This document shows positions 10,701 to 20,967 of a stretch of 64,000 nt of DNA, piece after piece. A model generated the notes under the pieces. It did no database searches and was not told the DNA's origin. It saw only the letters and a list, made by a program, of their open reading frames with translations. Each line of letters begins with the position of its first letter. Positions within the stretch are counted from its first letter, which is position 1. Made by a program: the position numbers and the translations under genes. The DNA is from Amycolatopsis albispora (GTDB lineage: Bacteria; Actinomycetota; Actinomycetes; Mycobacteriales; Pseudonocardiaceae): contig NZ_CP015163.1 in the NCBI RefSeq assembly GCF_003312875.1, positions 3,720,001 to 3,784,000 on the forward strand, read 5' to 3'.

Positions 10701-12209
10701 TCAGACCACGGCGAGCGGCAGCGCCGTCGGGTGCACCGGGGCGGGCAGGTCCGACGCACCGGTGAGGTAGGCGTCCACCGCGTTCGCCACCGAGCGGCCT
10801 TCCGCGATCGCCCACACCACCAGCGACGCGCCGCGATGCGCGTCACCGCAGACAAAAACGCCCGGCGCGGAGGTCTGCCAGTCCGCCCCGCACGACAGCG
10901 TGCCGCGCTTGGTCAGCGAGAGGCCAAGCCCGTCGAGCAGCGCCATGTGCTCCACACCCTCGAAGCCGATCGCCAGCAGCACCAGGTCCGCGGGCAGCAC
11001 CTCGACCTCGTCGCTGGTCGGCACCACCTCGCGCCGCCCGGTCTCCGGGTCCTTGGTCACCTTCACGTGCTGCAGCTCGACCGCGCGCACGTGGCCGTTC
11101 TCGTCACCGACGAACCGCTTCACCGCCACCGCGAACTTGCGCTCACCGGCCTCCTCGTGCGCCGGGTAGGTGCGCAGGATGTACGGCCAGGTCGGCCACG
11201 GCGACCGGTCGTCGTCCCTTGTGGACGGCGGCTCCGGGTACTGGTCCAGCTGGGTCACCGAAAGCGCGCCCTGGCGGGTGGCCGTGCCGTAGCAGTCGGC
11301 GCCGGTGTCGCCACCGCCGATGATCACCACGTGCTTGCCGTTCGCGTCGATCTCCGGCGGCCCGTCACCCTCGACGTACCGGTTCGCGGGCACCAGGTGC
11401 TCCATCGCCAGGTGTACCCCGGCCAGCTCGCGGCCCGGCGTCTCGCGGTCGTCGCGGCCACGCAGCGCGCCGACCGCCAGCACCACCGCGTCGAACCGCT
11501 CGTTCAGCTCGTCCACGGTCAGGTCCACGCCGACCTCGCAGCCGGTGACGAACTTCGTGCCCTCCTTGCGGAGCTGCGCGAGCCGCCGGTCGAGCACCTT
11601 CTTCTCCATCTTGAACTCGGGAATGCCGTACCGCAGCAGCCCGCCGAGCCGGTCGTCCCGCTCGAACACGGTGACCTCGTGGCCCGCCCTGGTCAGCTGC
11701 TGCGCGGCGGCCAGCCCGGCCGGACCGGAGCCGACCACGGCCACCCGCTGCCCCGAGGACACCGCCGACGCCTGGGCCTGCACGTACCCGGCTTCCCACG
11801 ACTGGTCGGCGATGGTCTGCTCGATGCGCTTGATGGTCACCGGCCCGCCGGACAGCGGCGAGATCGAGAGCACGCACCCGGCCTCGCACGGCGCCGGGCA
11901 CAACTTCCCGGTGAACTCCGGGAAGTTGTTGGTGGCGTGCAGGCGGTCGCTGGCCGCTTCCCAGTCGCCCCGGCGCACCAGGTCGTTCCACTCCGGGATC
12001 AGGTTGCCCAGCGGGCAGCCCGCGGTCCCGGAGTGGCAGAACGGGATGCCGCAGTCCATGCAGCGCGTGGCCTGCGTGCGCACCTGCTCGTTGCGCTCGG
12101 CCGGGGTGATGGCCTCGTAGACCTCACGCCAGTCACCGAGGCGCTCGTCGACCGGGCGCTTGGCCGCCTCGGCCCGCTGGTACTTCATGAAACCGTTGGG
12201 GTCAGCCAC
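10701..12209 (-). CDS. gltD: Glutamate synthase (NADPH) small subunit
   Basis: 502 residues. GltD oxidises NADPH through FAD and passes electrons via Fe-S clusters to GltB. The N-terminal Cys-rich cluster region is visible (CMDCGIPFCHSGTAGCPLGN and KLCPAPCEAGC). The FAD-binding motif is VVGSGPAGLAAAQQL and the NADPH motif is IIGGGDTGADC; GVFVCGDAHRGASLVVWAIAEG near the end closes the FAD site. Start GTG at 12209 with AAGGAGG seven bases upstream. Length and motif order are normal. It follows gltB by 65 bp, and its ribosome-binding region is a duplicate of the gltB 3' end. The pair forms one operon ending at the terminator at 10651-10690. Confidence 0.97.
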   Translation of the reverse strand: MADPNGFMKYQRAEAAKRPVDERLGDWREVYEAITPAERNEQVRTQATRCMDCGIPFCHSGTAGCPLGNLIPEWNDLVRRGDWEAASDRLHATNNFPEFTGKLCPAPCEAGCVLSISPLSGGPVTIKRIEQTIADQSWEAGYVQAQASAVSSGQRVAVVGSGPAGLAAAQQLTRAGHEVTVFERDDRLGGLLRYGIPEFKMEKKVLDRRLAQLRKEGTKFVTGCEVGVDLTVDELNERFDAVVLAVGALRGRDDRETPGRELAGVHLAMEHLVPANRYVEGDGPPEIDANGKHVVIIGGGDTGADCYGTATRQGALSVTQLDQYPEPPSTRDDDRSPWPTWPYILRTYPAHEEAGERKFAVAVKRFVGDENGHVRAVELQHVKVTKDPETGRREVVPTSDEVEVLPADLVLLAIGFEGVEHMALLDGLGLSLTKRGTLSCGADWQTSAPGVFVCGDAHRGASLVVWAIAEGRSVANAVDAYLTGASDLPAPVHPTALPLAVV

Positions 12210-12293
12210 GAGCCGCCTCCTTGTCCTGCGGGGCACCCGCACCCGGTCGGCACTCGTGGTGTGCTTCGCGATTGTCAGCCACGAGCCGCCTCC
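12201..12293. repeat. 20-bp direct repeat at the gltB-gltD junction
   Basis: The sequence GGAGGCGGCTCGTGGCTGAC (minus-strand reading) occurs at 12293-12274, where it encodes the last five gltB residues plus stop, and again at 12220-12201, where it supplies the gltD ribosome-binding site and GTG start. The period is 73 bp. Collapsing the repeat would restore an overlapping gltB-stop/gltD-start (GTGGCTGA), so the 73 bp look like a later tandem duplication or insertion. Confidence 0.85.
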
Positions 12294-15200
12294 ATGATCG
12301 CCTCGTCGACATCGCGGCCGGCGGCCTTCGCCGCCTTCGCCGCGTCCAAAACCCGCTTGTAGTCCCGTGGCATCACCTTGGTGAACGCGGCCGAGCGGCG
12401 GGTCCAGTCGCCCAGCAGGGAGGCGGCCACCACCGACCGGGTCAGGTCGTGGTGCCGCTGCACGATTTCCTTGAGCCAGGCCAGATCCTCACCGGCCGGG
12501 GTGCTCAGCTCCACCATCGCCTCGTTGACCTGGGCGCGGTCGAGGTCGAGCACGTAGGCCACGCCGCCGGACATGCCGGCCGCCAGGTTCCGCCCGGTCG
12601 GGCCGAGCACCACCGCGCGGCCGCCGGTCATGTACTCGAAGGCGTGGTCACCGACGCCCTCGGACACCACCAGCGCGCCGGAGTTGCGCACGCAGAACCG
12701 CTCACCGACCTGCCCGCGCAGGAAGATCTCCCCGCTCGTGGCGCCGTAGCCGATGGTGTTGCCCGCGATCACCTGGCGCTCGGCGGCGAAGGTCGCCGAC
12801 GGATCGGGGCGCACCACGATCCGGCCGCCCGACAGGCCCTTGCCCACGTAGTCGTTCGCGTCGCCGACCATCTCCAGCGTGATGCCCGAGGGCAGGAAGG
12901 CGCCGAGCGACTGCCCCGCCGAACCGGTCAGCCGCACGTGGATGGTGTCGTCCGGCAGGCCCTGACCGCCGTAGCGCCGGGTGATCTCCGAACCGAGCAG
13001 CGTGCCGACGGTCCGGTTCACGTTGCGCACCGGCAGTTCCAGGCGCACCGGGTGCGCGTCCTCCAGCGCCGCCTCGGCCAGCTGGATCAGCGTGCGGTCG
13101 AGCGCGAACTCCAGCCCGTGGTCCTGCTCGCGGACCTTGCGCTTCGCGCCGCCGTACGGGGTGTGCGACGGCATTTCGAACACCGGCCCGAGGTCGAGGC
13201 CCTGTGCCTTCCAGTGCTCGAGCGCCTCGTCGGTGTCCAGCACGTCGGTGCGCCCGATCGCCTCGTCCAGGGTGCGGAAACCCAGCTGTGCCAAGGTTTC
13301 CCGCACTTCCTGGGCGACGAACCGGAAGTAGTTCACCACGTGCTCGGCCTGGCCGGTGTAGCGCTTGCGCAGGTCCGGGTTCTGCGTGGCCACGCCCACC
13401 GGGCAGGTGTCGAGGTGGCACACGCGCATCATCACGCAACCGGCCACGATCAGCGGCGCGGTGGCGAAGCCGTACTCCTCGGCACCGAGCAGCGCGGCGA
13501 CCACCACGTCCCGCCCGGTCTTCAGCGCACCGTCCACCTGCACGGTGATCCGGTCGCGCAACCCGTTGAGCAGCAAGGTCTGCTGGGTTTCGGCGAGGCC
13601 GATCTCCCACGGCGTGCCCGCGTGCTTGAGCGAGTTCATCGGCGAGGCACCGGTACCGCCGTCGTGCCCGGAGATGAGCACCACGTCGGCGTGTGCCTTG
13701 GACACCCCGGCCGCGACCGTGCCGACACCGAGCGAGCTGACCAGCTTCACGTGGATGCGGGCCCGCTCGTTGGCGTTCTTGAGGTCGTGGATCAGCTGCG
13801 CCAGGTCCTCGATGGAGTAGATGTCGTGGTGCGGCGGCGGCGAGATCAGCCCGACGCCCGGCGTGGAGTGCCGGGTGCGCGCGATCCACGGGTACACCTT
13901 GTTCGGCGGCAGCTGCCCGCCCTCACCCGGCTTCGCGCCCTGCGCCATCTTGATCTGGATGTCGTCCGCGTTGACCAGGTACTCGCTGGTGACGCCGAAC
14001 CGCCCGCTCGCGACCTGCTTGATCGCGCTGCGGCGCTCCGGGTCGTACAGCCGCTCCGGGTCCTCGCCGCCCTCACCGGTGTTCGACCGCCCGCCGATCC
14101 GGTTCATCGCGATGGCCAGCGTCTGGTGCGCCTCCATCGAGATCGAGCCGTAGGACATGGCGCCGGTGTTGAACCGCTTGCAGATCGACTCGACCGATTC
14201 CACCTCGTCGATCGGCACCGGCTGCCTGCCCTCGGTCTGGAAGGCGAACATGCCGCGCAGCGCACCGCCCTCGCGGTTGAGGCGCTCGACCTCGGCCGAG
14301 TACTGGCGGTACACCTCCTCGCGCCCGGTCTTGCTGGCGTGCTGCAGCAGAAACACCGTCTCCGGGGTGAACAGGTGCAGCTCGCCCTCGCGGCGGTAGG
14401 CGTACTCGCCGCCGGTGTCCAGGCGGCGGTGCACCCGGTCGGTCGGGTTGTCCGGGTACGCGCGGCGGTGGCGCATGGCCACCTCTTCGGCGAGCACGTC
14501 CAGGCCGACCCCGCCGAGCTTCGAGCTGGTGCCGGTGAAGTACTCGTCGAGCAGGTCCTGCGCCAGGCCGAAGGATTCGAAGACCTGCGCCGCGGTGTAG
14601 GCACCGACGGTCGAGATGCCCATTTTGGACATGATCTTCAGCACGCCCTTGACCAGCGCCTGCACGTAGTTGCGAATGGCCACGGCCGGCTCGATGCCGG
14701 TGATCGCGCCCTGCCCGATCAGGTCCTCGATGGTCTCGAAGGCCAGGTACGGGTTGACCGCGGCGGCGCCGTAACCGAGCAGCAGCGCGACGTGGTGCAC
14801 CTCGCGCGCGTCCCCGCTCTCCACCACCAGCGCCACGCGCAGGCGCTCCTTGGTGCGCACCAGGTGGTGGTGCACCGCGGAGACCAGCAGCAGCGACGGG
14901 ATCGGCGCCATCCGGTGGTCGGAGTCGCGGTCGGAGAGCACCAGCGTGCGCGCCCCGGCGGCGATCGCCTCGGAGGCCTCGCGGCGCACCCGCTCGACGG
15001 CCTCGGCCAGCGCCGCCGCCCCACCGTCCACTTCGTACAGTCCGGAGAGGACGGTGCAGGCGAAGCCGGGCAGGTCGCCGTCGTCGTTGATGTGGATGAG
15101 CTTGGCCAGCTCGTCGTTGTCGATCACCGGGTACGGCAATTGCACGTGACGGCAGGAGGCGGGACCCGGCTCGAGCAGGTTCTGCTCGGGGCCCATGATC

Positions 15201-16843
15201 CGCGCCATCGAGGTGACCAGCTCCTCGCGGATGGCGTCCAGCGGCGGATTGGTCACCTGCGCGAAGTTCTGCTTGAAGTAGTCGTAGAGCAGGCGCGAGC
15301 GCTGGGACAGCACGGCGGGCGGGGTGTCGGTGCCCATCGAGCCGATCGGCTCGGCCCCGGTGGTGCCCATCGGGGTGAGCAGGATCTTCAGCTCCTCCTC
15401 GGTGTAGCCGAAGGAGAGCTGGCGCCGCAGCACCGAATCGTGGCTCTGCACGATGTGGTCGCGGTCGGGCAGCTCGGCGATCTGCAGCAGCCCGGCGTGC
15501 AGCCAGTCCTCATAGGGCAGCTGGCTGGCGAGCTCCGACTTGACCTCGCGGTCGTCGACGATCCGGCCGGCCGCGGTGTCCACCAGGAACATCCGGCCCG
15601 GCTTGAGCCTGCCCTTGGCCACCACCTGGTCCGGCGGCACGTCCAGCACCCCGGCCTCGCTGGCCAGCACCACGCGGTCGTCGGCGGTGCGCCACCAGCG
15701 CGCCGGGCGCAGGCCGTTGCGGTCGAGCACCGCGCCGACCAGCGTGCCGTCGGTGAAGGTGACGCAGGCCGGACCGTCCCACGGCTCCATCAGGCTGGCG
15801 TGGAACTGGTAGAACGCGCGGCGCTGCGCGTCCATGGTGGCGTGGTTCTCCCAGGCCTCCGGAATCATCATCAGCACCGCGTGCGGCAGGCTGCGCCCGC
15901 CGAGGTGCAGCAGCTCCAGCACCTCGTCGAAGGAGGCGGAGTCCGAGGCGTCCGGCGAGCAGATCGGGTACAGCCTGCTCAGGTCGCCCGGCAGCAGGTC
16001 CGACTCGAGCAGCGCCTCCCTGGCCCGCATGCGGTTGCGGTTGCCGCGGATGGTGTTGATCTCGCCGTTGTGCGCGACGAACCGGAACGGGTGCGCCAGC
16101 GGCCACGACGGGAAGGTGTTCGTGGAGAACCGGCTGTGCACCACGGCGATCGCGCTGGCCAGCCGCTCGTCGGTGAGGTCGCTGAAGAACGCGGGCAGCT
16201 GCTCGGTGGTGAGCATTCCCTTGTAGACCAGCGTGCGCGCGGACAGCGACGGGAAGTAGGTGCCGCAGCCGGCCACCTCCGACTCGTGCTCGGCGCGCTT
16301 GCGCAGGCAGAAGGCCAGCCGGTCGAGTTCGATCCCGCTGGGCGTGTGGCCGTCGGCGGCGGGCTTGCCCGCCACCAGCAGCATGGCGAAGTGCGGCATC
16401 ACCGACCGCGCGGTCGGGCCGACCTCGGCGGTGTCCGGGGTGACCGGCACGTCGCGCCAGCCGAGCACCACCAGGTTCTCCTCGTCGGCGATGCGCTCGA
16501 TCAGCTCGACCGCCTTGATCCGGCGGTCCTCCTCGACCGGCAGGAAGGCGATGCCCGCCGCGTAGGAGTGCCCGTGCTCGCCCGGCTCCGGCAGCGCGAA
16601 GTCCACTTCGGCCCGGAGCAGCTCGTCCGGCAGCTGGAGCAGGATGCCCGCCCCGTCGCCACTGGTCGGCTCGGCCCCGGCGGCCCCGCGGTGCTCCAGG
16701 TTCGCCAGCGCGGTCAGGCCGTCGGTGACGATGCCGTGCGAGCGCCGCCCGCGGATGTCGGCCACCATGGCGACGCCGCAGGAATCCTGCTCGGTGGTGG
16801 GGTCGTACAGACCACTGGGACCGGGATTGGCGGAGAAGATCAT
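12275..16843 (-). CDS. gltB: Glutamate synthase large subunit
   Basis: 1522 residues, normal for the large subunit, which converts glutamine + 2-oxoglutarate to two glutamates. It begins with a ~21-residue propeptide before the catalytic N-terminal Cys22 ([13 protein letters not shown]), the class II glutaminase nucleophile. The central and FMN-binding synthase domains follow ([36 protein letters not shown]). Then come the 3Fe-4S Cys cluster ([16 protein letters not shown]) and the C-terminal beta-helix GXGXG domain ([30 protein letters not shown]). The ATG at 16843 is preferred to the TTG one codon upstream because GGGAGG sits seven bases before it. First gene of the gltBD operon; ammonia assimilation together with glutamine synthetase. 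Confidence 0.97.
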   Translation of the reverse strand: MIFSANPGPSGLYDPTTEQDSCGVAMVADIRGRRSHGIVTDGLTALANLEHRGAAGAEPTSGDGAGILLQLPDELLRAEVDFALPEPGEHGHSYAAGIAFLPVEEDRRIKAVELIERIADEENLVVLGWRDVPVTPDTAEVGPTARSVMPHFAMLLVAGKPAADGHTPSGIELDRLAFCLRKRAEHESEVAGCGTYFPSLSARTLVYKGMLTTEQLPAFFSDLTDERLASAIAVVHSRFSTNTFPSWPLAHPFRFVAHNGEINTIRGNRNRMRAREALLESDLLPGDLSRLYPICSPDASDSASFDEVLELLHLGGRSLPHAVLMMIPEAWENHATMDAQRRAFYQFHASLMEPWDGPACVTFTDGTLVGAVLDRNGLRPARWWRTADDRVVLASEAGVLDVPPDQVVAKGRLKPGRMFLVDTAAGRIVDDREVKSELASQLPYEDWLHAGLLQIAELPDRDHIVQSHDSVLRRQLSFGYTEEELKILLTPMGTTGAEPIGSMGTDTPPAVLSQRSRLLYDYFKQNFAQVTNPPLDAIREELVTSMARIMGPEQNLLEPGPASCRHVQLPYPVIDNDELAKLIHINDDGDLPGFACTVLSGLYEVDGGAAALAEAVERVRREASEAIAAGARTLVLSDRDSDHRMAPIPSLLLVSAVHHHLVRTKERLRVALVVESGDAREVHHVALLLGYGAAAVNPYLAFETIEDLIGQGAITGIEPAVAIRNYVQALVKGVLKIMSKMGISTVGAYTAAQVFESFGLAQDLLDEYFTGTSSKLGGVGLDVLAEEVAMRHRRAYPDNPTDRVHRRLDTGGEYAYRREGELHLFTPETVFLLQHASKTGREEVYRQYSAEVERLNREGGALRGMFAFQTEGRQPVPIDEVESVESICKRFNTGAMSYGSISMEAHQTLAIAMNRIGGRSNTGEGGEDPERLYDPERRSAIKQVASGRFGVTSEYLVNADDIQIKMAQGAKPGEGGQLPPNKVYPWIARTRHSTPGVGLISPPPHHDIYSIEDLAQLIHDLKNANERARIHVKLVSSLGVGTVAAGVSKAHADVVLISGHDGGTGASPMNSLKHAGTPWEIGLAETQQTLLLNGLRDRITVQVDGALKTGRDVVVAALLGAEEYGFATAPLIVAGCVMMRVCHLDTCPVGVATQNPDLRKRYTGQAEHVVNYFRFVAQEVRETLAQLGFRTLDEAIGRTDVLDTDEALEHWKAQGLDLGPVFEMPSHTPYGGAKRKVREQDHGLEFALDRTLIQLAEAALEDAHPVRLELPVRNVNRTVGTLLGSEITRRYGGQGLPDDTIHVRLTGSAGQSLGAFLPSGITLEMVGDANDYVGKGLSGGRIVVRPDPSATFAAERQVIAGNTIGYGATSGEIFLRGQVGERFCVRNSGALVVSEGVGDHAFEYMTGGRAVVLGPTGRNLAAGMSGGVAYVLDLDRAQVNEAMVELSTPAGEDLAWLKEIVQRHHDLTRSVVAASLLGDWTRRSAAFTKVMPRDYKRVLDAAKAAKAAGRDVDEAIMEAARG

Positions 16844-17174
16844 CAAGGGACCTCCCTCGTCGTTTCGTGCTCAGTTCGGGAAAAATCCCTGGTTGACGCT
16901 GCGCACGGGACGACGATGGCCCGTTCGTTGACGCGACCTTAACATCCTGGAAACCGGGGGGCACCTGTCGAAGGCGTGTTTCCGGTCATTCGACCGTAAC
17001 GATCTGGACGGCCAGAACGACGTCGTTCTTGATGGGATGCGAATGGTTCGGTCCGCCAACTGTCCGCTTACTACAGTCCGGCGCAGACGCACCATCTTAG
17101 CCCGGTTGGCCGCGCGAGGCAGCTCCGGTGGCGTGCGTACTTCGAGCTGATCGCCCTGACCTGGGCCTTTTGCC
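16844..17174. promoter_or_regulatory. gltB upstream region with a perfect 16-bp palindrome
   Basis: 331 bp between the lgt stop and the gltB start, no gene seen. It holds a perfect palindrome AGAACGACGTCGTTCT at 17014-17029, about 170 bp before the gltB ATG, and GTTAC/GAAAC-like words on the minus strand (~16979-17000). The latter do not have the regular spacing of a GlnR box. The region presumably carries the gltB promoter; nitrogen control is plausible but unproven. Confidence 0.45.
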
Positions 17175-18203
17175 CTACTTGTCCTTGCCGTCCGGCTTCT
17201 CGGCGGGCTCGTCGGCCCGGCTCTCCCCGCCGTTGCCGTTCGACACCACCGCGGTCTCGTCCGCGTCGGTGTTCTTCACGTCGGTGACGTCGTCGAGTTC
17301 CTCGTCCGGCAGGTCGCCGTCCTTGCCCTTGAGCAGCGCCGGCGCCTCGCGCTCGCCCCGGCTCTTGGCGGCGACGAAGTAGACCACCGCACCGGCGAAC
17401 ACCAGGATCGACACCCAGACGTTGACCCGGACCCCGAAGACCAGCGTGGCCGCGTCGGTGCGCATCAGCTCGATCCAGGTCCGGCCCAGCGTGTACCCGG
17501 CGACGTACAGCGCGAACGCGCGGCCGTGGCCGAGGCGCAGCTTCCGGTCCGCCCAGATGACCAGCAGCGCGACGCCGAGGTTCCACAGCAGCTCGTAGAG
17601 GAACGTCGGGTGCACGGTGTCGATCGGGATGTTGTTCAGCGCGACGCCGTTGAGGGTGTCCTCGATCCGGGGGTCGTCCGGGCTGACCCGCGCGTAGATC
17701 TCCAGCGCCCACGGCAGGTCGGTGTGACCGCCGTAGAGCTCCTGGTTGAAGTAGTTGCCGAGGCGGCCGACGCCCTGCGCGATGACGATGCCCGGCGCGA
17801 TGGCGTCCGCGATCGCGGGCAGCGGGATGCCCTTGCGGCGCGCGCCGATCCACGCGCCGACCCCGCCGAGCGCGATGGCACCCCAGATGCCGAGGCCGCC
17901 GTTGACGATGTTCAGCGCCTGGATCGGGTCCTTGCCCTCACCGAAGTACCGGTGCCAGTCGGTGATCACGTGGTAGAGCCGGCCGCCGACCAGGCCGAAC
18001 GGCACCGCGTACACCGCGATGTCGAGGATCGTGCCCTTGGTGCCGCCGCGCGCCACCCAGCGGCGTTCGCCCAGCCAGATGGCCACCACGATGCCCGCGA
18101 TGATGCACAGGGCGTAGGCGCGGATCGGGATGGGCCCGATGTGCCACACCCCGCGATCGGGGCTGGGGATGCTGGCCAGGAACGACGCCGCGGCGGTATT
18201 CAC
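17175..18203 (-). CDS. lgt: Phosphatidylglycerol-prolipoprotein diacylglyceryl transferase
   Basis: 342 residues, a polytopic membrane enzyme that transfers diacylglyceryl from phosphatidylglycerol to the lipobox Cys of prolipoproteins. The Lgt signature GVGRLGNYFNQELYG is near 144-158. Other conserved blocks are GGLYHVITDW-like (GGRLYHVITDWHRYFG), GGLGIWGAIALGG and VHPTFLYELLWN, plus about seven hydrophobic segments. The last ~60 residues are an acidic, Asp/Glu/Gly-rich cytoplasmic tail common in actinobacterial Lgt. GTG start at 18203. In many actinobacteria lgt directly follows trpA; here a 12.8-kb accessory block separates them. Confidence 0.96.
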   Translation of the reverse strand: MNTAAASFLASIPSPDRGVWHIGPIPIRAYALCIIAGIVVAIWLGERRWVARGGTKGTILDIAVYAVPFGLVGGRLYHVITDWHRYFGEGKDPIQALNIVNGGLGIWGAIALGGVGAWIGARRKGIPLPAIADAIAPGIVIAQGVGRLGNYFNQELYGGHTDLPWALEIYARVSPDDPRIEDTLNGVALNNIPIDTVHPTFLYELLWNLGVALLVIWADRKLRLGHGRAFALYVAGYTLGRTWIELMRTDAATLVFGVRVNVWVSILVFAGAVVYFVAAKSRGEREAPALLKGKDGDLPDEELDDVTDVKNTDADETAVVSNGNGGESRADEPAEKPDGKDK

Positions 18204-18221
18204 CGGGCCACCGTAGCCAAT

Positions 18222-18986
18222 TCAGCTCCCGGCGTCTGCCCTGCCCCCGATGAGGACCTCGATCCCGTCGAGAAGCCGGGCCAGGCCGAACTCGAAGGCG
18301 TGCTCCGGGCTGTACGCGGCGTGGTGCGCTTCGCCCGCCGCGGCGCCGACCCGCGAGGCCACCGGGAAGCGGCTGTAGTCGATCACCTGGTCGAGCAACG
18401 GCGCGTGCTGCGTCCACCACTGCTCCTCGGTCAGCCCCGAGTTGCGCTCCACCCTGGACATCTCCGCGCGCCCGCGTGCCGAGACCTGCGCCTGGCCGAT
18501 GAGCAGCGTGAGCACCGAGTCCATTTCGATCTCGGTCAGCCCGATCCCTTCCAGGGCACGGAGTTCGTACTCGTACTTCTCGATCACGTTGGGCCCGAGC
18601 ACGGTGCGGTGCGAGGCCTGCAGCAGCCACGGGTGCCGCTGGTAGAGCGCCAGGTTCTCGCGCGCGATCAGCTCGAGCTTGGCGCGCCAGTCATCGCCAC
18701 CCTCTTGAGGACGCGCGGTTTCGGCCTGCACGAGATCGACCATCACGTCGACGAGCTCGGCCTTGCCGGGCACGTAGGTGTACAGCGACATGGTGCCGAC
18801 GCCCAGCTTCTCGGCGACCTTGCGCATGGACAGCGCGTCGAGGCCGTCCACGTCGGCCAGCTCGATCGCCACGCGGGCGATGCGGTCCACGCTCAGCTCG
18901 GGCTTGCCCTTGCGGCTGGACACCTCGCGGGTGCGCCAGAGGATCGCCAGGCTGCGGGCGGGGTCGGAGCCGTTGTCTGTCGCCAT
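18222..18986 (-). CDS. TetR-family repressor with TetR_C-type ligand domain
   Basis: 254 residues. N-terminal HTH ~30-75 (LSVDRIARVAIELADVDGLD, then ALSMRKVAEKLGVGTMSLYTYV), followed by a TetR_C-like tetracycline-repressor domain. It is divergent from the deazaflavin-dependent oxidoreductase at 19061, and a perfect 8-5-8 inverted repeat (19011-19031) lies between them, the expected position for an operator controlling both. The ligand is unknown. The lgt start is only 18 bp beyond its stop, so read-through into lgt is possible. Confidence 0.9.
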   Translation of the reverse strand: MATDNGSDPARSLAILWRTREVSSRKGKPELSVDRIARVAIELADVDGLDALSMRKVAEKLGVGTMSLYTYVPGKAELVDVMVDLVQAETARPQEGGDDWRAKLELIARENLALYQRHPWLLQASHRTVLGPNVIEKYEYELRALEGIGLTEIEMDSVLTLLIGQAQVSARGRAEMSRVERNSGLTEEQWWTQHAPLLDQVIDYSRFPVASRVGAAAGEAHHAAYSPEHAFEFGLARLLDGIEVLIGGRADAGS

Positions 18987-19010
18987 GATCAGCCCATCCT
19001 AGACAAAGTC

Positions 19011-19031
19011 GTACCGTATGCTGTACGGTAC
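19011..19031. promoter_or_regulatory. Perfect TetR-type operator
   Basis: GTACCGTA-TGCTG-TACGGTAC: 8-bp arms, 5-bp spacer, centred between the divergent starts at 18986 and 19061. A further half-site TACCGT follows at 19037-19042. Confidence 0.75.
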
Positions 19032-19060
19032 ACTCTACCGTCAAAGGTTGGAGGTCGGAT

Positions 19061-19504
19061 TTGCCCACGAAGGTCACTCCCCCGCGCTGGCTCAAGCCGA
19101 TGAACCGGGTGTTCATCGGGCTGCAGCGGACCGGCTTGAAGCTCGGCGGGATGTACCTGCTGACCGTGCCCGGCCGGAAGTCCGGGAAGCCGCGCACCAC
19201 GCCCATCTCGCTGATGGAGCTGGACGGGGCCCGGTACGTCGTCGGCGGGTTCCCCGGCGCGGACTGGGTGCGCAACGCGAGCGCCGCCGGGGCGGGCACG
19301 CTCAGCTGCGGCCGTCGTCACGAGTCCGTGCGGCTGGTCGAGCTGCCCGTCGAAGAGGCTCGCCCGGTGCTGCGGGCGTTCCCGGCGAAAGTGCCGTCCG
19401 GGGTGTCGATGATGACCAGCGCGGGCATCGTCGAAAGCGACTCCCCGGACGAGTTCGAAGCCCTCGCCGGACGCTGCGCAGTCTTCCGCATCGAGAAAAT
19501 CTAA
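19061..19504 (+). CDS. Deazaflavin (F420)-dependent nitroreductase-family (Ddn-like) oxidoreductase
   Basis: 147 residues. Family motifs: LLTVPGRKSGKPRTTPISLM (Ddn-type binding of the F420 phosphate chain), GARYVVGGFPGADWVRNASA, and a C-terminal FRIEKI. Members use reduced F420 to reduce quinones, nitro-aromatics or polyketide-type substrates. Start is TTG at 19061 with GGAGG six bases upstream; no ATG/GTG fits. Controlled by the divergent TetR repressor through the operator at 19011-19031 (inference). Its stop overlaps the stop of the convergent MFS gene by 3 bases. Confidence 0.85.
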   Translation: MPTKVTPPRWLKPMNRVFIGLQRTGLKLGGMYLLTVPGRKSGKPRTTPISLMELDGARYVVGGFPGADWVRNASAAGAGTLSCGRRHESVRLVELPVEEARPVLRAFPAKVPSGVSMMTSAGIVESDSPDEFEALAGRCAVFRIEKI

Positions 19505-20691
19505 GGCGGGGGCCGTACCGCATGTGCGGGCAGGCGGGCGGACAGCCCGCTCAGCCCGAACACCGCCAGTACCGCGCACACCGCCACCACCACCCACGGC
19601 AGCCACACCGCCACCGAGAACAGGGCGACCACGGCCGGCGCGACCACCTGGGCGGTGGTGAAGGCGTACTGGAAGGCGGCGAGGTAGCGGCCCCGCGCGG
19701 CACGCGGGGCCGCCGCCTCGGCCAGTGCGTTGGCCCGCGGGCCGAACACCAGGTTCGCGGTGGCGATGATCAGCGTGACGGCGAGCAGGTAACCCGGCTG
19801 CGCCGCCCGCGGCACCAGCAGCGCGCCGAGGCAACCCAGCCACCACAGCGCGTAGAGCATCGACCCGAAGCGCATCGCGTCGATCCGGCTGAGGCGGTGG
19901 GTCAGGCGGAGCGCGAGCGTGCCGCCGACGCTGGTGCACAGGGTGAGCAGCGCGATGATCGCGCCCGGCAGCCACGACGGGCCGTGCAGCTGCTCCAGCA
20001 CGAAAACCGGGACGCCGATCAGGAAAACGTCCAGAGACAGGCCGAACAGCCCGCTGATCAGGATCAGCTTCAGGTACGGCCGGTCACGCAGCGGCCCGGC
20101 GGCGAGGCAGCGGGGCGGCGGCAGGAAGCGGGTGGTCCGCGTGCGCAGGCCGAGCAGCAGCACCAGCGCGGCGAGCAGGTAGGTGACCGCGTTCGCGGCG
20201 AGCGCCACCCGGAAACCGGTGGTGCCGAACCCGGTCAGCAGCACCGCCGCGACCAGCCCGCCCGCGCCGAACGACGCCGCGCGAACCATGCCGACCACCG
20301 CGAACGGCCGGTCCTTCGGCACGTCCCCGGCGACGTCGGCGACCAGTGCATAGAGCGCGCAGTAGAACAGCTGCTGCCCCGCGGCCACCAGCACGGCGGC
20401 GACGGCCACCGTGACCACCGAGCCCGCCAGCAGGTACGCGAGCACACCGGCGGCCTGCACCAGCTGCGCGGTGATCACCACCAGCCGCGCGCCGACGCGG
20501 TCGGTCAGCCGCCCGGCCAGCGGCGGCACCAGCAGGCCAGCCACCGTGCCGAGCGGGACGACGGTGCCCGCGATCGCCAGCGGCAGCCCCACCACCCGGC
20601 TGAGGTAGACCAGGGTCAGCGGGAGGAAGAGGCCGGTGCCGAAGTTGTCGATCGCGAGCGCCACCAGCAAGGCCGCCCTGGCGCGGTTCAC
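19501..20691 (-). CDS. MFS transporter (12-TM drug efflux type)
   Basis: 396 residues, almost wholly hydrophobic with ~12 membrane segments. The N-terminal half has the MFS motif A area (PPLAGRLTDRVGARLVVI, loop 2-3) and a second-half PRG-type loop (GPRANALAEAAAPRAARGRY). Start is GTG at 20691 (NRARAALLVALAIDNFGTG). Probable export of a small organic compound; substrate not predictable. It is convergent with the Ddn-like gene and separated by ~600 bp from the next MFS gene, so I do not place it in the metallophore operon. Confidence 0.8.
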   Translation of the reverse strand: MNRARAALLVALAIDNFGTGLFLPLTLVYLSRVVGLPLAIAGTVVPLGTVAGLLVPPLAGRLTDRVGARLVVITAQLVQAAGVLAYLLAGSVVTVAVAAVLVAAGQQLFYCALYALVADVAGDVPKDRPFAVVGMVRAASFGAGGLVAAVLLTGFGTTGFRVALAANAVTYLLAALVLLLGLRTRTTRFLPPPRCLAAGPLRDRPYLKLILISGLFGLSLDVFLIGVPVFVLEQLHGPSWLPGAIIALLTLCTSVGGTLALRLTHRLSRIDAMRFGSMLYALWWLGCLGALLVPRAAQPGYLLAVTLIIATANLVFGPRANALAEAAAPRAARGRYLAAFQYAFTTAQVVAPAVVALFSVAVWLPWVVVAVCAVLAVFGLSGLSARLPAHAVRPPP

Positions 20692-20912
20692 CGCCGGCTC
20701 ATCCCAGCCCCGCAGTTCCGCCGGTCGATCCCGGCCCGATGCCCGTCACGCGGCGATTCTGCCCAGCCGCCACCGGGTTTCGTACCTCGCTTCACCCTGG
20801 CAGCGCAGCGGGATCACCCCGCAGCGGTCCCCCACCCCCGCGCACACCCACCGGCACCACGCCGCCGTTCCCCCACTCCTGCCCCCAACCCCACAATCGC
20901 AGCCCGCCATTC

Positions 20913-20950
20913 GGCGCATTCACCAATGCGCCATTTCCTGAATGGGAAAT
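20913..20950 (-). terminator. Two adjacent hairpins after the Uma2 remnant
   Basis: GGCGCATT-CACC-AATGCGCC (20913-20932) is followed directly by ATTTCC-TGAATG-GGAAAT (20933-20950). Position just beyond the Uma2-like stop (20968) suggests the relic gene's terminator. Confidence 0.5.
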
Positions 20951-20967
20951 GCGGGAAACCGGGGTGT

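Noticed and set aside
12221..16942. 1573-codon open frame on the plus strand
   Set aside because: Antisense to gltB; in high-GC DNA the opposite strand often stays open. The translation lacks any family motif.
16960..17010. GlnR box upstream of gltB
   Set aside because: GTTAC and GAAAC words are present on the minus strand, but the spacing does not follow the GTnAC-n6-GAAAC pattern.
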